Source: Guyanagaster necrorhizus
Taxonomy: Eukaryota > Basidiomycota > Agaricomycetes > Agaricales > Physalacriaceae
Assembly: GCF_019112545.1 (NCBI RefSeq)
Contig: NW_025064880.1
Span: 147,056 to 211,055 of the forward strand
Direction of reading: 5' to 3'
DNA length: 64,000 bases
Made by a program: the position numbers and the translations under genes. Under the pieces are notes generated by a model. It saw nothing but the letters and a program-made list of their open reading frames with translations, searched no databases and was not told where the DNA came from. Of the stretch, positions 46,424 through 55,716 are shown one piece after another (within the stretch, counting starts at the first letter, position 1; every line of letters starts with the position of its first letter).

Positions 46424-47605
46424 TCAGATCGATGGACTATCTTCGGCCCGACTCCGAATAGAGGGGGCGACGTAGATTGCTCGTTTCAGTTGAATGGGGG
46501 GAGTACGTGGCATTGGTGCCGGTGCCTTTGGTTTGTTGTCGGGCCGATATGGGGGTATCGGCACAAGCGGATCCTCTGGATGCCGCCGTCCGTATTCTTT
46601 CCATGCGTATTCCGTCGCGGCATACTGTAAAACCTTTTCTTTTTCAGTGCCTTCTGCGTACCTATACTCAAGTCCTAGGGACGTCGCTTGCCAGCGTGCG
46701 TCCTGCCATAAGTAATTCCTCCCCTGTTCGTATAACTCCTGGTATTCTCTGTTTCTGGCTCTCTCGATCTCCTCCCGCAGTGCTTCTTCGTCTGTGTCCT
46801 CCCCTGCTCGTTCCAGTCGTTGTCGATATGGGTCATCACTGTCCTCGCTGCCCTCCTCGTCGCCCTCATCCCCGCTGTCCCCTTCCTCGAGGAGGGAATG
46901 GACGGGCTGGTCGTAGATGGACGGCACGGCTGGTCGAAGGGTCGTCGGGGACCCTCCCGTTGACTTGGGTGCTTGGTCTGTCGTCCCCTCGGCTACTTGT
47001 TCGGGCGATGGGAGGACTCCTGAGTCAGCTGTAGCACGTCCCGCCGCGCGCTCTTGTCTCCTCCAGTTCTCGGCTATAGACGCCGAAGAGTCACTGGAAC
47101 TCGGGATTAAGGAACTGCCGAGCGACCCTGCTGCCCAGGAACCGCTGGAGAGCCCTGTCAGAGACGTGGGCATTGTCGGGTACTCGGAGCCCGTAGGCTC
47201 CGAGGATGGAGTCGGCGTCTGAAGAGATGGTATCAGTGCGGGCAGGATATTCGAGGGTGACAGGTCGGGGTCTGTCGGCATTTCCTCATCTGATTGCCTC
47301 GTCCCAGCTGACGATGCTGGCGGGTCCCATCCATGGGTCATCATCCGTGTCGGGCTCTCTGAAGGGAGATCCGGTATCGGTATGGAGCTCATACTCCCTA
47401 GGGGAGGCTGACCCCATCCTTTCGACCTCCTCCCTCCTTCTTCGTTCCCTCCCCTGTCTGTCATACTCTGCGGCCTCGTACTGCTCTCGAGCCTCCTCTC
47501 GGACGTAGTCGGTGAGCTCCTCCTGGGTTCGCCTGATTTCTGCTTCTCGGTTCTGATTCTGCTGCTGCTGCCGTACTGCTTCGTCGTAATTGAAGGGAAC
47601 GGCAA
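46424..47605 (-). CDS. element D ORF2, acidic protein upstream of the capsid
   Basis: A 393-codon frame with no domain I recognise. The part likely to be used begins near 47290, where ORF1 ends. It has a Ser/Pro-rich stretch, then SSASIAENWRRQERAAG, a strongly acidic run EEGDSGDEGDEEGSEDSDD, a helical charged region (LREEIERARNREYQELYEQ) and YAWKEYGRRHPEDPLVPIP. Matching text survives in copy A (53339-53593, minus) and copy C (TGTSASIAKEWRVEEQ near 63700), so it is an old coding part of the family. It ends at UGA and the next codons continue open into Gag in the same frame. Function unknown; it may be an N-terminal extension of Gag. Confidence 0.65.
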   Translation of the reverse strand: MPFPSITTKQYGSSSRIRTEKQKSGEPRRSSPTTSERRLESSTRPQSMTDRGGNEEGGRRSKGWGQPPLGSMSSIPIPDLPSESPTRMMTHGWDPPASSAGTRQSDEEMPTDPDLSPSNILPALIPSLQTPTPSSEPTGSEYPTMPTSLTGLSSGSWAAGSLGSSLIPSSSDSSASIAENWRRQERAAGRATADSGVLPSPEQVAEGTTDQAPKSTGGSPTTLRPAVPSIYDQPVHSLLEEGDSGDEGDEEGSEDSDDPYRQRLERAGEDTDEEALREEIERARNREYQELYEQGRNYLWQDARWQATSLGLEYRYAEGTEKEKVLQYAATEYAWKEYGRRHPEDPLVPIPPYRPDNKPKAPAPMPRTPPIQLKRAIYVAPSIRSRAEDSPSI

Positions 47606-48398
47606 GATCCCACTCTAGGAATATTCTGTGTATAATTCTTCTCGTCGCGGCCCTTCCCCTTTCGCTAGCGGTCCCGACCTCGGGCTCGCTTCCCACGTGG
47701 AGGTGCCGGTAGGGGTCCCCTGCTGCTGAGATGGCAATGTCCGCATTGTCATAGTCGGGGTGGATTGTCCTTCCTTGTGGGTCGTCGATCCCCAACCTGC
47801 TGACAGATGGGCTGGGGTCGGAGTTGGGCTCGGTGGGGGTCTCAGGGGGGTTCTGGGGGGTGTGGGGACCTTCGCGGGGTCCCGCAGCCATCCGAGCGGC
47901 ATCAAGGGAGTCCCGAGCACGGTTTCCAATCCCTGAGGGAATTGGGGAGGCAGGATGCTCAGGGGAGTTGGCCGGAGTGACGTAGTTGGAGACCTCGGCG
48001 GGCTCCTGAGCGACGTTTGTCGTCCACAGGTTCTGGAACCCTGTGAGAGCAGGGTTGCAGTTTCTGCTGTGTCGTCGGGGGCGTTCGGGTCCTTCCTCCT
48101 CGTGAAGGCTCCTCTGATCCGGGTCGCTATTTCCGGTTTCTGGTACGGGTCCCCCTTGCGGGAAGAAGAATGTTCTGGCGGAGGGGGGGATGTCATGGAA
48201 AGGGAGATCGGGGGTTACGTTGCGTAGGATTTGCTGGATCTGCTGGAATGCTTGGTAGTGCCTGACTATCCAAGCTGCTACTGATTGTCGTCCGCGGCAG
48301 AGGGTGATGATGGCTAAGAGACCGAGTAATGTTCCGATGATGGAAGCTATTAACTCGAAGAAGTCGTGGTTTAGGTCTGCGGTTGTTACTGGCGGCAT
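47286..48398 (-). CDS. element D ORF1, membrane-anchored protein of unknown function
   Basis: About 370 codons starting at the second Met (MPPVTTADLNHDFFEL), which aligns with the start in copy B; a Met five codons earlier is possible. Residues about 14-33 form one hydrophobic helix (ELIASIIGTLLGLLAIITLC) followed by basic residues, predicting a membrane anchor with the bulk in the cytosol. Then come a Pro-rich linker and a charged helical stretch (DYVREEAREQYEAAEYDRQG). The helix is conserved in copy B (55137-55364) and in copy C (near 54510-54600) despite heavy decay of those copies. ORF1 ends at 47286 and overlaps ORF2, which lies in the +1 frame. I do not know this protein from other Ty3/gypsy elements. 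Confidence 0.7.
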   Translation of the reverse strand: MPPVTTADLNHDFFELIASIIGTLLGLLAIITLCRGRQSVAAWIVRHYQAFQQIQQILRNVTPDLPFHDIPPSARTFFFPQGGPVPETGNSDPDQRSLHEEEGPERPRRHSRNCNPALTGFQNLWTTNVAQEPAEVSNYVTPANSPEHPASPIPSGIGNRARDSLDAARMAAGPREGPHTPQNPPETPTEPNSDPSPSVSRLGIDDPQGRTIHPDYDNADIAISAAGDPYRHLHVGSEPEVGTASERGRAATRRIIHRIFLEWDLAVPFNYDEAVRQQQQNQNREAEIRRTQEELTDYVREEAREQYEAAEYDRQGRERRRREEVERMGSASPREYELHTDTGSPFREPDTDDDPWMGPASIVSWDEAIR

Positions 48399-48440
48399 TC
48401 GGTTTCTCAGCACAATTGGGCTTGAGAAAGGGAAGGTGAA

Positions 48441-48453
48441 AGCTTCGAGCTAA
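48441..48453 (-). promoter_or_regulatory. self-priming primer-binding site of element D
   Basis: One base inside the 5' LTR, the plus strand reads agcttcgagctaa; its exact reverse complement, ttagctcgaagct, occurs within the LTR at 48604-48616 (and 40922-40934). In the element's direction the LTR copy lies about 34 nt downstream of a TATA-like TATTTAAG, so it would fall at or near the 5' end of the transcript. Such pairing of the mRNA 5' end with the primer site is how Tf1/sushi elements prime reverse transcription without a tRNA. The sequence is seen directly; the mechanism is inferred. Confidence 0.75.
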
Positions 48454-48454
48454 T

Positions 48455-48916
48455 TGTTAGGCCCAAGCATCACATGGATAGCTACACGTGATACACTGAT
48501 GTTCCTTCGCACTTCGAGGAATCACCTGAGTTCACTTATGTGTAACCGTATGTCGTGACTCAAGGTCAGATGTAGACTCGAGGTAGAATGGTAGGTATAA
48601 ACTTTAGCTCGAAGCTGGGGGTTACCAGCGAGAGCTGCCTTGCTTAAATACTACTGAGCGATGCCTAAATATATACGACTACCTATTGTGCATTGTCGAG
48701 TCCTTTGTCCCATTGTCCTAGAGTGTCGTTATCGTACATAAAAGGTTTGTTGTGCGTCGTCGAGCGTTGTCTCTTCGTCGAAAGACAATGGCAGATTCGG
48801 CTAGTTATGCTGACTAAGCCTTTTTCCACAGTCCTAGACGCTTGTCTTTGGCGCCGTGACTAAGCATGAATAGGGGTTAAAGAGGAAAATGATAGAAAGG
48901 TAGAAAAATCGTAACA
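48455..48916 (-). repeat. 5' LTR of element D
   Basis: 462 bp, the partner of 40773-41234. On the element's strand it holds a TATA-like TATTTAAG, the presumed transcript start near 48616, and the 13-mer complementary to the primer-binding site. It is followed directly by the right-hand TCTTG target duplication (48917-48921). Confidence 0.95.
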
Positions 48917-51900
48917 TCTTGGGTGAGTTTGGGCCACCAATATTCTCATAGCATGAGTTCTTTGGTTTTCATGATTTTCAGGTGCCCTGCTGTTGTATGA
49001 TTGTGGCATGTGGTGATGATTTCACTATAGAGTTGTGGATCTCTGGATACATAGATCCATCTATTATATCAGATCATCCCTCTTTTCCTTGTTATCTTTT
49101 GCTTGTGATTGAGAGAAAGGGCCATCTATTGATCCCACTTGTGGCTGTCTCTTGTAGTGCTCTTGATCTGCTTATGGATTTCTTCTTCCATTGGCATTAT
49201 CATTGCCCAAAAATGTTTGGGCTTTAATAATGTTACTCTCTCATTATCATTGGTCTCTTGGTCATGATCTGCTCATTGGCTAAGTAGGTTGGCTTTTTTG
49301 TTGATGGTCCTGGCCTTATAATGTAGGGTATACAGATACTGGCTTAGTTCTGTCACCCAATGAGCTTGCTGTCAATTAAGCTTTTGTGGCTGTCAGAAAT
49401 ACTATAGGTTTTAATAGTTGATCTAGATCTCAAAGGTCTGAGTTGCACCAATTAGATAATGCCACCATTCTTCTAGGGCAAGCATTATTGCCAGCAGCTC
49501 CTTGTCATATATTTCATAGTTGCACTCAGTTATCATTAAAGCCTTTGAAAGAAAAGCCACTGGTCACCACTTTCCATTCTGCTTTTAAGAGAGTATAGCT
49601 CTGATAGCTTCTTTGCTTGAGTCTGCTTTGACTTGAAATTTTCTGTCCTGCATCAGGATTGTAAGGATGACATCTTCAGCAAGTCATTTTTTGAGATCAT
49701 CAAAGGTAATTTGCTGTGAGAGCCTCTGATCAGAGAGCATTGCTGGTCAGCTGTGTTATTGGTCACATGATTTTGCTATAGTCATGGATGAATCTTTGGT
49801 AAAAATTCATGAACTCTAAAAAGGACTATAGCTCCTTCTTTTTGACTGGTTCCAGCCATTCCATTACTCCAGCAACTTTGATGGAATCCATTCAGAGACT
49901 TCCTTCACTGATGATGACTTTAAGATACTCTGTTTCTAGTATCTCAAACTCACATTTTTTGGCTTTCAGAAATAGTTTGTACTTTCACATAAGGGCCAGG
50001 ATCTGTTGAACCAGTTGTTGGTGTTCTTCTTTGATCTTAGACATGATGAGAATATCATCCAAGTAGATGGTCATCTTCTCAGTGGCAATTAAATCTTTGA
50101 AGATGTTGTTCATCATCCAATAGAAGATGACCAGTGAGTTTGTTAGTTCAAAGAATATCACTGTGGGCTTGAATAGCCTTCAGTTAGTTCAGAATGCAGC
50201 CTTTTATTTATCTCCTTCTTTGATATGCACATTATTATATCCCCAATGGATGTCCAGCTTGATGTAATATCTGGCATCCTGCAACTTGTCCATCAGCTCC
50301 AAGATTAGCAGAAGTGGATAATGATTCTTGATCATCATCTCATTTAGTTTCTGATAATCTTGGACTGGTCAGAGCTTCTTATTCTTTTTCTTGATGAAGA
50401 AAAATAGAGATGCCATTGGCAACTTTGAGAGTCAAATCCATCTGCTAGAGAGGTTCTTCTCAAGGAATTTGTTGAGCTTCTGCTGTTCTTGGATGTCCAG
50501 TGGGTAGGTCTTGCAATCAAGATTTGCATTTGCATTAGGTATGAGCTCAATTGCATGGTCTCAGAGTTTAAGCTCTAGGAGTTCATCAAAACTCTCCTTC
50601 TCAAACAGGTCACAGTAGTCTCAGGCCTATTCTGGGATCATCTCTTCAAATATTTTTTCCTCTTTTTCTGCATTGGCCTTAGCTGTCAAATTATTGGTGT
50701 GGTGTATGGCCTATATATGAATAGCCTTTTTGATGTCCACCATGAGGATTGTTTCTCCATCTTCTATCTCTTTATCCCATCTATCCTCAGAGTCTTCATC
50801 AAGCAATTCGAATAGAATCTTATAGTATTTACATTATGCAAACATGATCTGTCTGGTCTTCCAATTGATGAGTGGATTATGTCAAATCAGCCAGTTATGA
50901 CTGAGAAAGATCTCCTTGGTTTCTAAATCTATAACAGTCAAGTCAATTCATTCAGAGTGATCTCTGATAGTTAATTGTATCTCAATGAATTCAGTGATCA
51001 AGCCAGCTTAGTTCTTTGTACTGTTGGCATTGTAGACTGAGATTGGCACAGCCATAGCTCAAGTTCAGAGATGATGCCTGTTGATGAAGGTATGATTAAT
51101 CGAACTTCCTATGCAGCTGCTGTCAATGAGGACTACTACTGTATGAGTTGTCTGGTTTATCAGCATCTTGATTTGTGCTTTAGTGGTCAGATTCTGTCCT
51201 GAGGCTTTCATTCACTGAATAAACCAGCAGGGTCCTCTAAGCTTGTCAAGCTATTCTAGGGCCCAGCACCTTTCAGCTTTCTTTATTCCTTTGATTATTT
51301 TATTGATCATCTTCTTGACCCAGATTTTATGTACTCAGTTCTTGAATACTCCTTGGCTGCTTCTTCCATTGATGCTTCTTTGATAGCTCATCACATCCAC
51401 TCAGTGTTGAATGATCTGAGCCATTTAGTGGGGGTCTCTCTCTCTGTTTGGCCTGTAGACATTTGAGTCTTAGTTTTTGGCAATTCTTTAGCAGTGTGTA
51501 TAGTGGTGGAAGATTTGAGTATATTTGAATGCACATATAGTTTAATCATAGAGGTAGCTACAAAGGTACTATCAGTCTGTCCAGCAATTGTATGTTGCAC
51601 ACTGTGAAGTTCTTTAGCTGGCTCAGTGAAATCACTCACTAGTTAGCCCTGTCTTTTACTTCTTTGATCTTCATATCTGATCTGAGCTTCTCTTCCTCCT
51701 TCTGTAGCTCAGCTATCTGTGTCCAGATGTCTTCACAAGTTCTCTTCTTCTTGAGGCAGTCCTTTGCCATATGGCTCTTCTGCCTGCAGTTGAAGCATTT
51801 TCTCTTCTTTTTCATCTGGTCTATGTCTATAGGCTTCTCAGTCCCCATATATATTATGCTTGTCTCTGTTTTCTGAATGCTATAAGAAGGCATACTGGTG

Positions 51901-53963
51901 GTCAACAATCTGGCTTTGGTAGTGCCAGATTGGCTGCTGGTCTTCTGATTGGAGTTTGCTAGCTGTTTTTAGTATTTCTGTAGATTTGTCTGCTCTACCT
52001 TCTGCCATTGCTATTCCTTATACATCTCAATGACTCTCTCTTTCCATTCATCATATCCTTTCAGAATAAATTTGCCAATATTGGAGATCATCTTGATGTA
52101 TGATGTGGATGCCTCCTATTTGAGGATCTCAACCATTCATTCATCATTGGCTATATCATCCTGGATTCCAGCAAGCTTAGTGAGTCACTCTAGCTCATCA
52201 AAGTATTCTATAGCTACTTTATCACCCATTCAGAATTTCTTGATTTTTGATTTGTGGACTTCTTGGATAGCTGAGTCAATAAACTTGTTGTTAAGTATTT
52301 GCTTAAAGATGGACTAAGAGAGAAAGTGATGATATTGTCAGATAGTGGAATAAAAGTTTGGAGAGATTAGAATCCATCAGGTTTTTGCTTTTTCTTCAAG
52401 GTATAAAGTAGCAAATATGACTTTGTTCATATTATTTTCCAAGTATGCAATATAGACTTTAAAGTATTGCTTGCAGTCTATAAGAAATTGGTCAATGTTG
52501 TTAGAAGCTTTTTTAAAAGGTTGGAGAGTGTGAAGTAGAGCAGGCTTGTGCTGGAGCACTGCAGTATTCTCTGAGAGTGTGCCTATCAGATTAGGCCACT
52601 TGTTAAATAGTGGGCATCACCAGTCAGTTGGCAAGCCAGAGAATGAATGTAAGGAGTTATCATTAGTGATCAGGCTTCCTTGGGATAGGACTTTCTTTCA
52701 AACAATAACCTCATTTCAGATTGTGAATCTGAGTTTGATGGCTTTGGAGTCATTCTGAACTAGTTCTTTTCCTTTATCACTTTCTTTAGCCTTGTCTGGC
52801 AGTGGTTGGCTGTTGAAAAGCTGACTGCCTTTGTCAGTCCAGGGGTTCTGAAAGTCTGTAGGCTGAATGGTCAGTTGTGGCTGAAATCATGTTAGCTGCA
52901 TTACCAAGGACCAGGTTGACAGGGTGGAGTATGAGAATTGGCTTGTGGTAGTTCAGAATGATGGTGCTGTATATGTGATATGTCTTGGAGTGATGGATGG
53001 AGTCCACAGCATTAGTTTGATGTTGTATTTAAACATGTACTTAGACAACTCATTGAGCTGATCCTTGAGATTCCTTTAGTTATAGCTAGAAACTGCATAT
53101 TGAGTAGCAGAGTATTATAAAATATCTTGTCTTTCTGAATCATCTGTTGAAAGATATTATTGTCTCATAGGTGAGGCTAACTAGACTATGTCTCACTACA
53201 GAAATGCTACATCATTCTGATATAGCTGATGGTACTCTTCTCTCCTAGCATGCTAAATCTTCTCTAATAATACTTCTTCATCTGTCAATTTGTTGGCATA
53301 TTCTCTGAGCTGCTTTCAATCAAGAGAGATATCATCTCTCATATCATTCTCATCACTCTCTTCATCTGCCTCCTCTCTGCTGTCCTCCATGAGGGATTGT
53401 CAGACAGGCCATAGATTGGCAGCTCTAGAGGTCTGATCATTACTAGGAAACTGGTTATTGATTTGACTGCTGAATCTAATGGTATTGGCTGGAGGAGGAG
53501 GCTGGAGGGTGGCCCTAAGGTCAGAGTCATACCTATGGCCTCCATGTGCTTGCACCTCTTCCAAGTCTCAGCTACAGATGCAGAAGTCAGCATAGAACTG
53601 GAGATTAAAAAAGAGTTGAGTGACTCTTTCTCTTAGAAATCACTGAAGTCTTTGGTTAGAGATGTGAGCATTGAGGAGAACTTGAAGTCTGTAGACATTG
53701 AGTATAGAGTCAGCATGTAAAAGGATAGTGTTGGTGCTGGCAATGCTGATAGCTTGGAGAGGGGGATTATTGTCCCTCTTTGTGGCCTTGCTGAGGGTGA
53801 CAAGACTGTAGAATCCTGCTCAGAGGTCAATCTCTGTTCTGGAGGTGTTGGGCTCTTAGAATGGAGAGCAGGTGTGCTCTATTCATAAGTCTGAGATGCA
53901 GGAGCTCAAGATGCCTCACTTGGCAGCTTCAAGCTCTTGCTGTCATTGATGATACTGTGCATC
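48917..53963 (-). mobile_element. old chromovirus copy A, 5' part (integrase N-terminus through ORF2)
   Basis: Resumes copy A right of D: GGTGAGTTTGGGCCACC at 48921 onward continues the integrase text interrupted at 40772. Going right, the minus strand yields integrase HHCC, RNase H, reverse transcriptase, protease (near 51000-51150), the zinc knuckle (CFNCRQKSHMAKDC, near 51790), capsid (KKASNNIDQFLIDCKQYF, 52377-52559) and ORF2 (53339-53593), all with many stops. Only about two CpG are visible in 5 kb (near 50809 and 51101). It is cut at 53963 by the plus-strand LTR of element C; the rest of A (ORF1 and 5' LTR) must lie beyond the window. Confidence 0.85.
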
Positions 53964-54435
53964 TGTTACAATTTTTCTTATATTTTCTTTCTTTTAGCTC
54001 AGATTAATCTCTATTTATACTTAATCAGAGCACCCAACTTGAGTGCTTAAGATCATAGGACTAGCTTTATCATCACAACAAGTCCAGTCAGTCATTGTCT
54101 TTTGATGCAATATAGTTGCCCAATGATGCACAATCTCACTATTGAAAGACATCATAATGCTCAAGGACAATGAGCACAATAGCACACAAACACATAATAA
54201 GTAGTGGTATTTATAGCAACCACAGACTGTAGTATATAAAATAGCTCACTCTCACTGATAACCTCAGCTTCAAGCTAAAGTTTATTCTTACACCATTCTA
54301 TCCTCAAGCTAATCCTAAAAGGCTTTGTATCACTATGATCAATAATCATATTAGTAAACTCTGATATTTCACTCAAAGTGTGAAGTGATATTAGTTTATC
54401 ACATGTTTATAATCATATGAAGCTTGGGTCTAACA
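53964..54435 (+). repeat. 5' LTR of old chromovirus copy C
   Basis: 472 bp reading TGTTACAATTTTTC to GGGTCTAACA, the same family LTR but in plus orientation. No CpG was seen. The five bases before it are GCATC; the matching right-hand copy lies outside the window. It is inserted into the ORF2 region of copy A. Confidence 0.85.
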
Positions 54436-54678
54436 ATTAGCTCAAAGCTTTTTCTTCCCTTTTCTCATACACTATAGTGTGGAGAAAACTGAATACCTGC
54501 TATCAACTCTGAATCTTCAAACTTTGATCAAGAGTTCTTTGAACTCCTTGCTTTCATCATTAGAACATTATTAGGCTTATTGATGATTATCCAGCTATGC
54601 TGAAGATGCCAATCAGTTACCACTTGGGCCATCAGACATTATCAAGAATTTCAAAATATTCATCATATTCTATAAAAT
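54436..54678 (+). mobile_element. old copy C, leader and start of ORF1
   Basis: Directly after the LTR comes the decayed primer-binding site ATTAGCTCAAAGC, then text matching the ORF1 start and its hydrophobic helix (FFELLAFII-TLLGLLMIIQL). It is broken off at 54678 by element B and resumes at 62630. The five bases AAAAT at 54674-54678 are the left target duplication of B. Confidence 0.8.
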
Positions 54679-55081
54679 TGTTATGATTTTTCCCTTTTAC
54701 TTTCCCTTTTTCCACTGTTAAACTCTATTTGTGCTTAGTCAAGGTATCTAGATCTGGCACTTAGGACCGTGGGACAAGGCTTAGTCAGCACAACAAGACT
54801 GGCTGACTATTTGTCTTTTAACCTGTCAACAAACAGAGGATACCACAATAGACATGAAGTAATAATAGCACCCTATATACAGTATTTAAGAGACTTGCTC
54901 TCACTGGCTTAAAATCCAGCTTCAAGCTAAAGTTTATAACCACTATTCTACCTCAAGTCTACTTTTGACCTTGAGTCATAATGAGTAAAGTACCCATCTA
55001 GTAGACTTGGCTGATCCCTCAAAGTGCGAAGGGACAGCTGTTTACCATGTAGACTAGCTCATATGATGCTTAGGTCTAATA
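54679..55081 (+). repeat. 5' LTR of element B, with internal deletion
   Basis: 403 bp against 468 bp for the 3' LTR. About 65 bp are missing after AACCTGTCAA, where the 3' LTR continues with TGACAACCAGC. The end reads TAATA rather than TAACA (a C-to-T change). The decayed primer-binding site ATTAGCTCAAAGC follows at once. Confidence 0.88.
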
Positions 55082-55136
55082 ATTAGCTCAAAGCTTTATC
55101 TTCCCTTTCTTAAGCCCAATTGTGCTAAGAAACTGA

Positions 55137-55364
55137 ATGCTCCCTACAACCTCCACTGACCCAAATTTCGACTACGAGTTCTTTGAACTTCTTTCATTCA
55201 TCATTGGAACATTGATAGGATTACTGGTGATCATTCAGCTGTGCTGGAGATGCCATTCAATCACTGTCTGGGCTCTCAGACATTACAATGAGTTTCTACA
55301 TATTCAAGAAATCTTATACAATGTAACCCCCGACCTTCCACTTCATGACATCTCTGAATTCTGA
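55137..55364 (+). pseudogene. element B ORF1 fragment with membrane helix
   Basis: Encodes MLPTTSTDPNFDYEFF, then LLSFIIGTLIGLLVIIQLC and RHYNEFLHIQEILYNVTPDL, colinear with D ORF1 residues 1-75 or so. It stops early at TGA 55362-55364, after which frame-shifted matching text continues (for example in 55345-55716). Conservation of the hydrophobic helix despite decay supports ORF1 as real coding sequence. Confidence 0.75.
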
Positions 55365-55716
55365 CCAACAACCTATCAGCCCCCAAAAGCCAGGCCTAGC
55401 AGTCTGCATCCGAGAAATGGTGAAGAAGAAGAGGGAGGATAATCTCACCCTCGACTCAGAGACCAGGACAGTAGCATCCCAAGATGACAAGGGATCCTTG
55501 TTTAAGGACCCCCTCTCAACTATGAAGATGAGGACATCTCAGAGGACTTTTTCTACCAGTCTCCCTTCTCCTCTACCACCTCCTGAACCTATGGAATTGC
55601 TGACCATGCTAGAGACTCTCTCGATACCCCTTGGATGGCTTGACAATTCAGCAGCAGATCTCCTTGAAGCCAATCTGCTAGCCCTCACCCCTCCACCAGA
55701 ACCAGCTCAAGGATAG

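Larger units (their letters stand above)
40773..48916 (-). mobile_element. young, nearly complete Ty3/gypsy chromovirus D
   Basis: An 8144-bp LTR retrotransposon on the minus strand. Two 462-bp LTRs (40773-41234 and 48455-48916) begin TGTTAG and end GTAACA on the plus strand, and both sides carry TCTTG (40768-40772, 48917-48921), a perfect 5-bp target duplication. Order in the element's own direction: 5' LTR, primer-binding site, ORF1, ORF2, capsid/zinc-knuckle Gag, protease, reverse transcriptase, RNase H, integrase, chromodomain, purine tract, 3' LTR. It sits inside the integrase gene of copy A, whose two halves rejoin perfectly when D is removed. The two LTRs differ at ten positions by my hand count, all transitions and most at CpG. 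In-frame UGA codons make it non-autonomous as it stands. Confidence 0.95.

Noticed and set aside
41660..47508. Plus-strand ORFs of up to 185 codons across element D
   Set aside because: They are antisense to gag and pol; their text has no domain and the minus strand explains the region fully.
40773..48916. UGA reassigned to an amino acid or programmed readthrough in element D
   Set aside because: Other copies have AGA or CAA at the matching codons, so CpG decay of CGA is simpler; not fully excluded for the UGA between ORF2 and gag.
53964..54435. This LTR as the 5' LTR of copy A
   Set aside because: It is in the opposite orientation to A and is followed by leader and ORF1 text in plus direction, so it belongs to a separate element, C.
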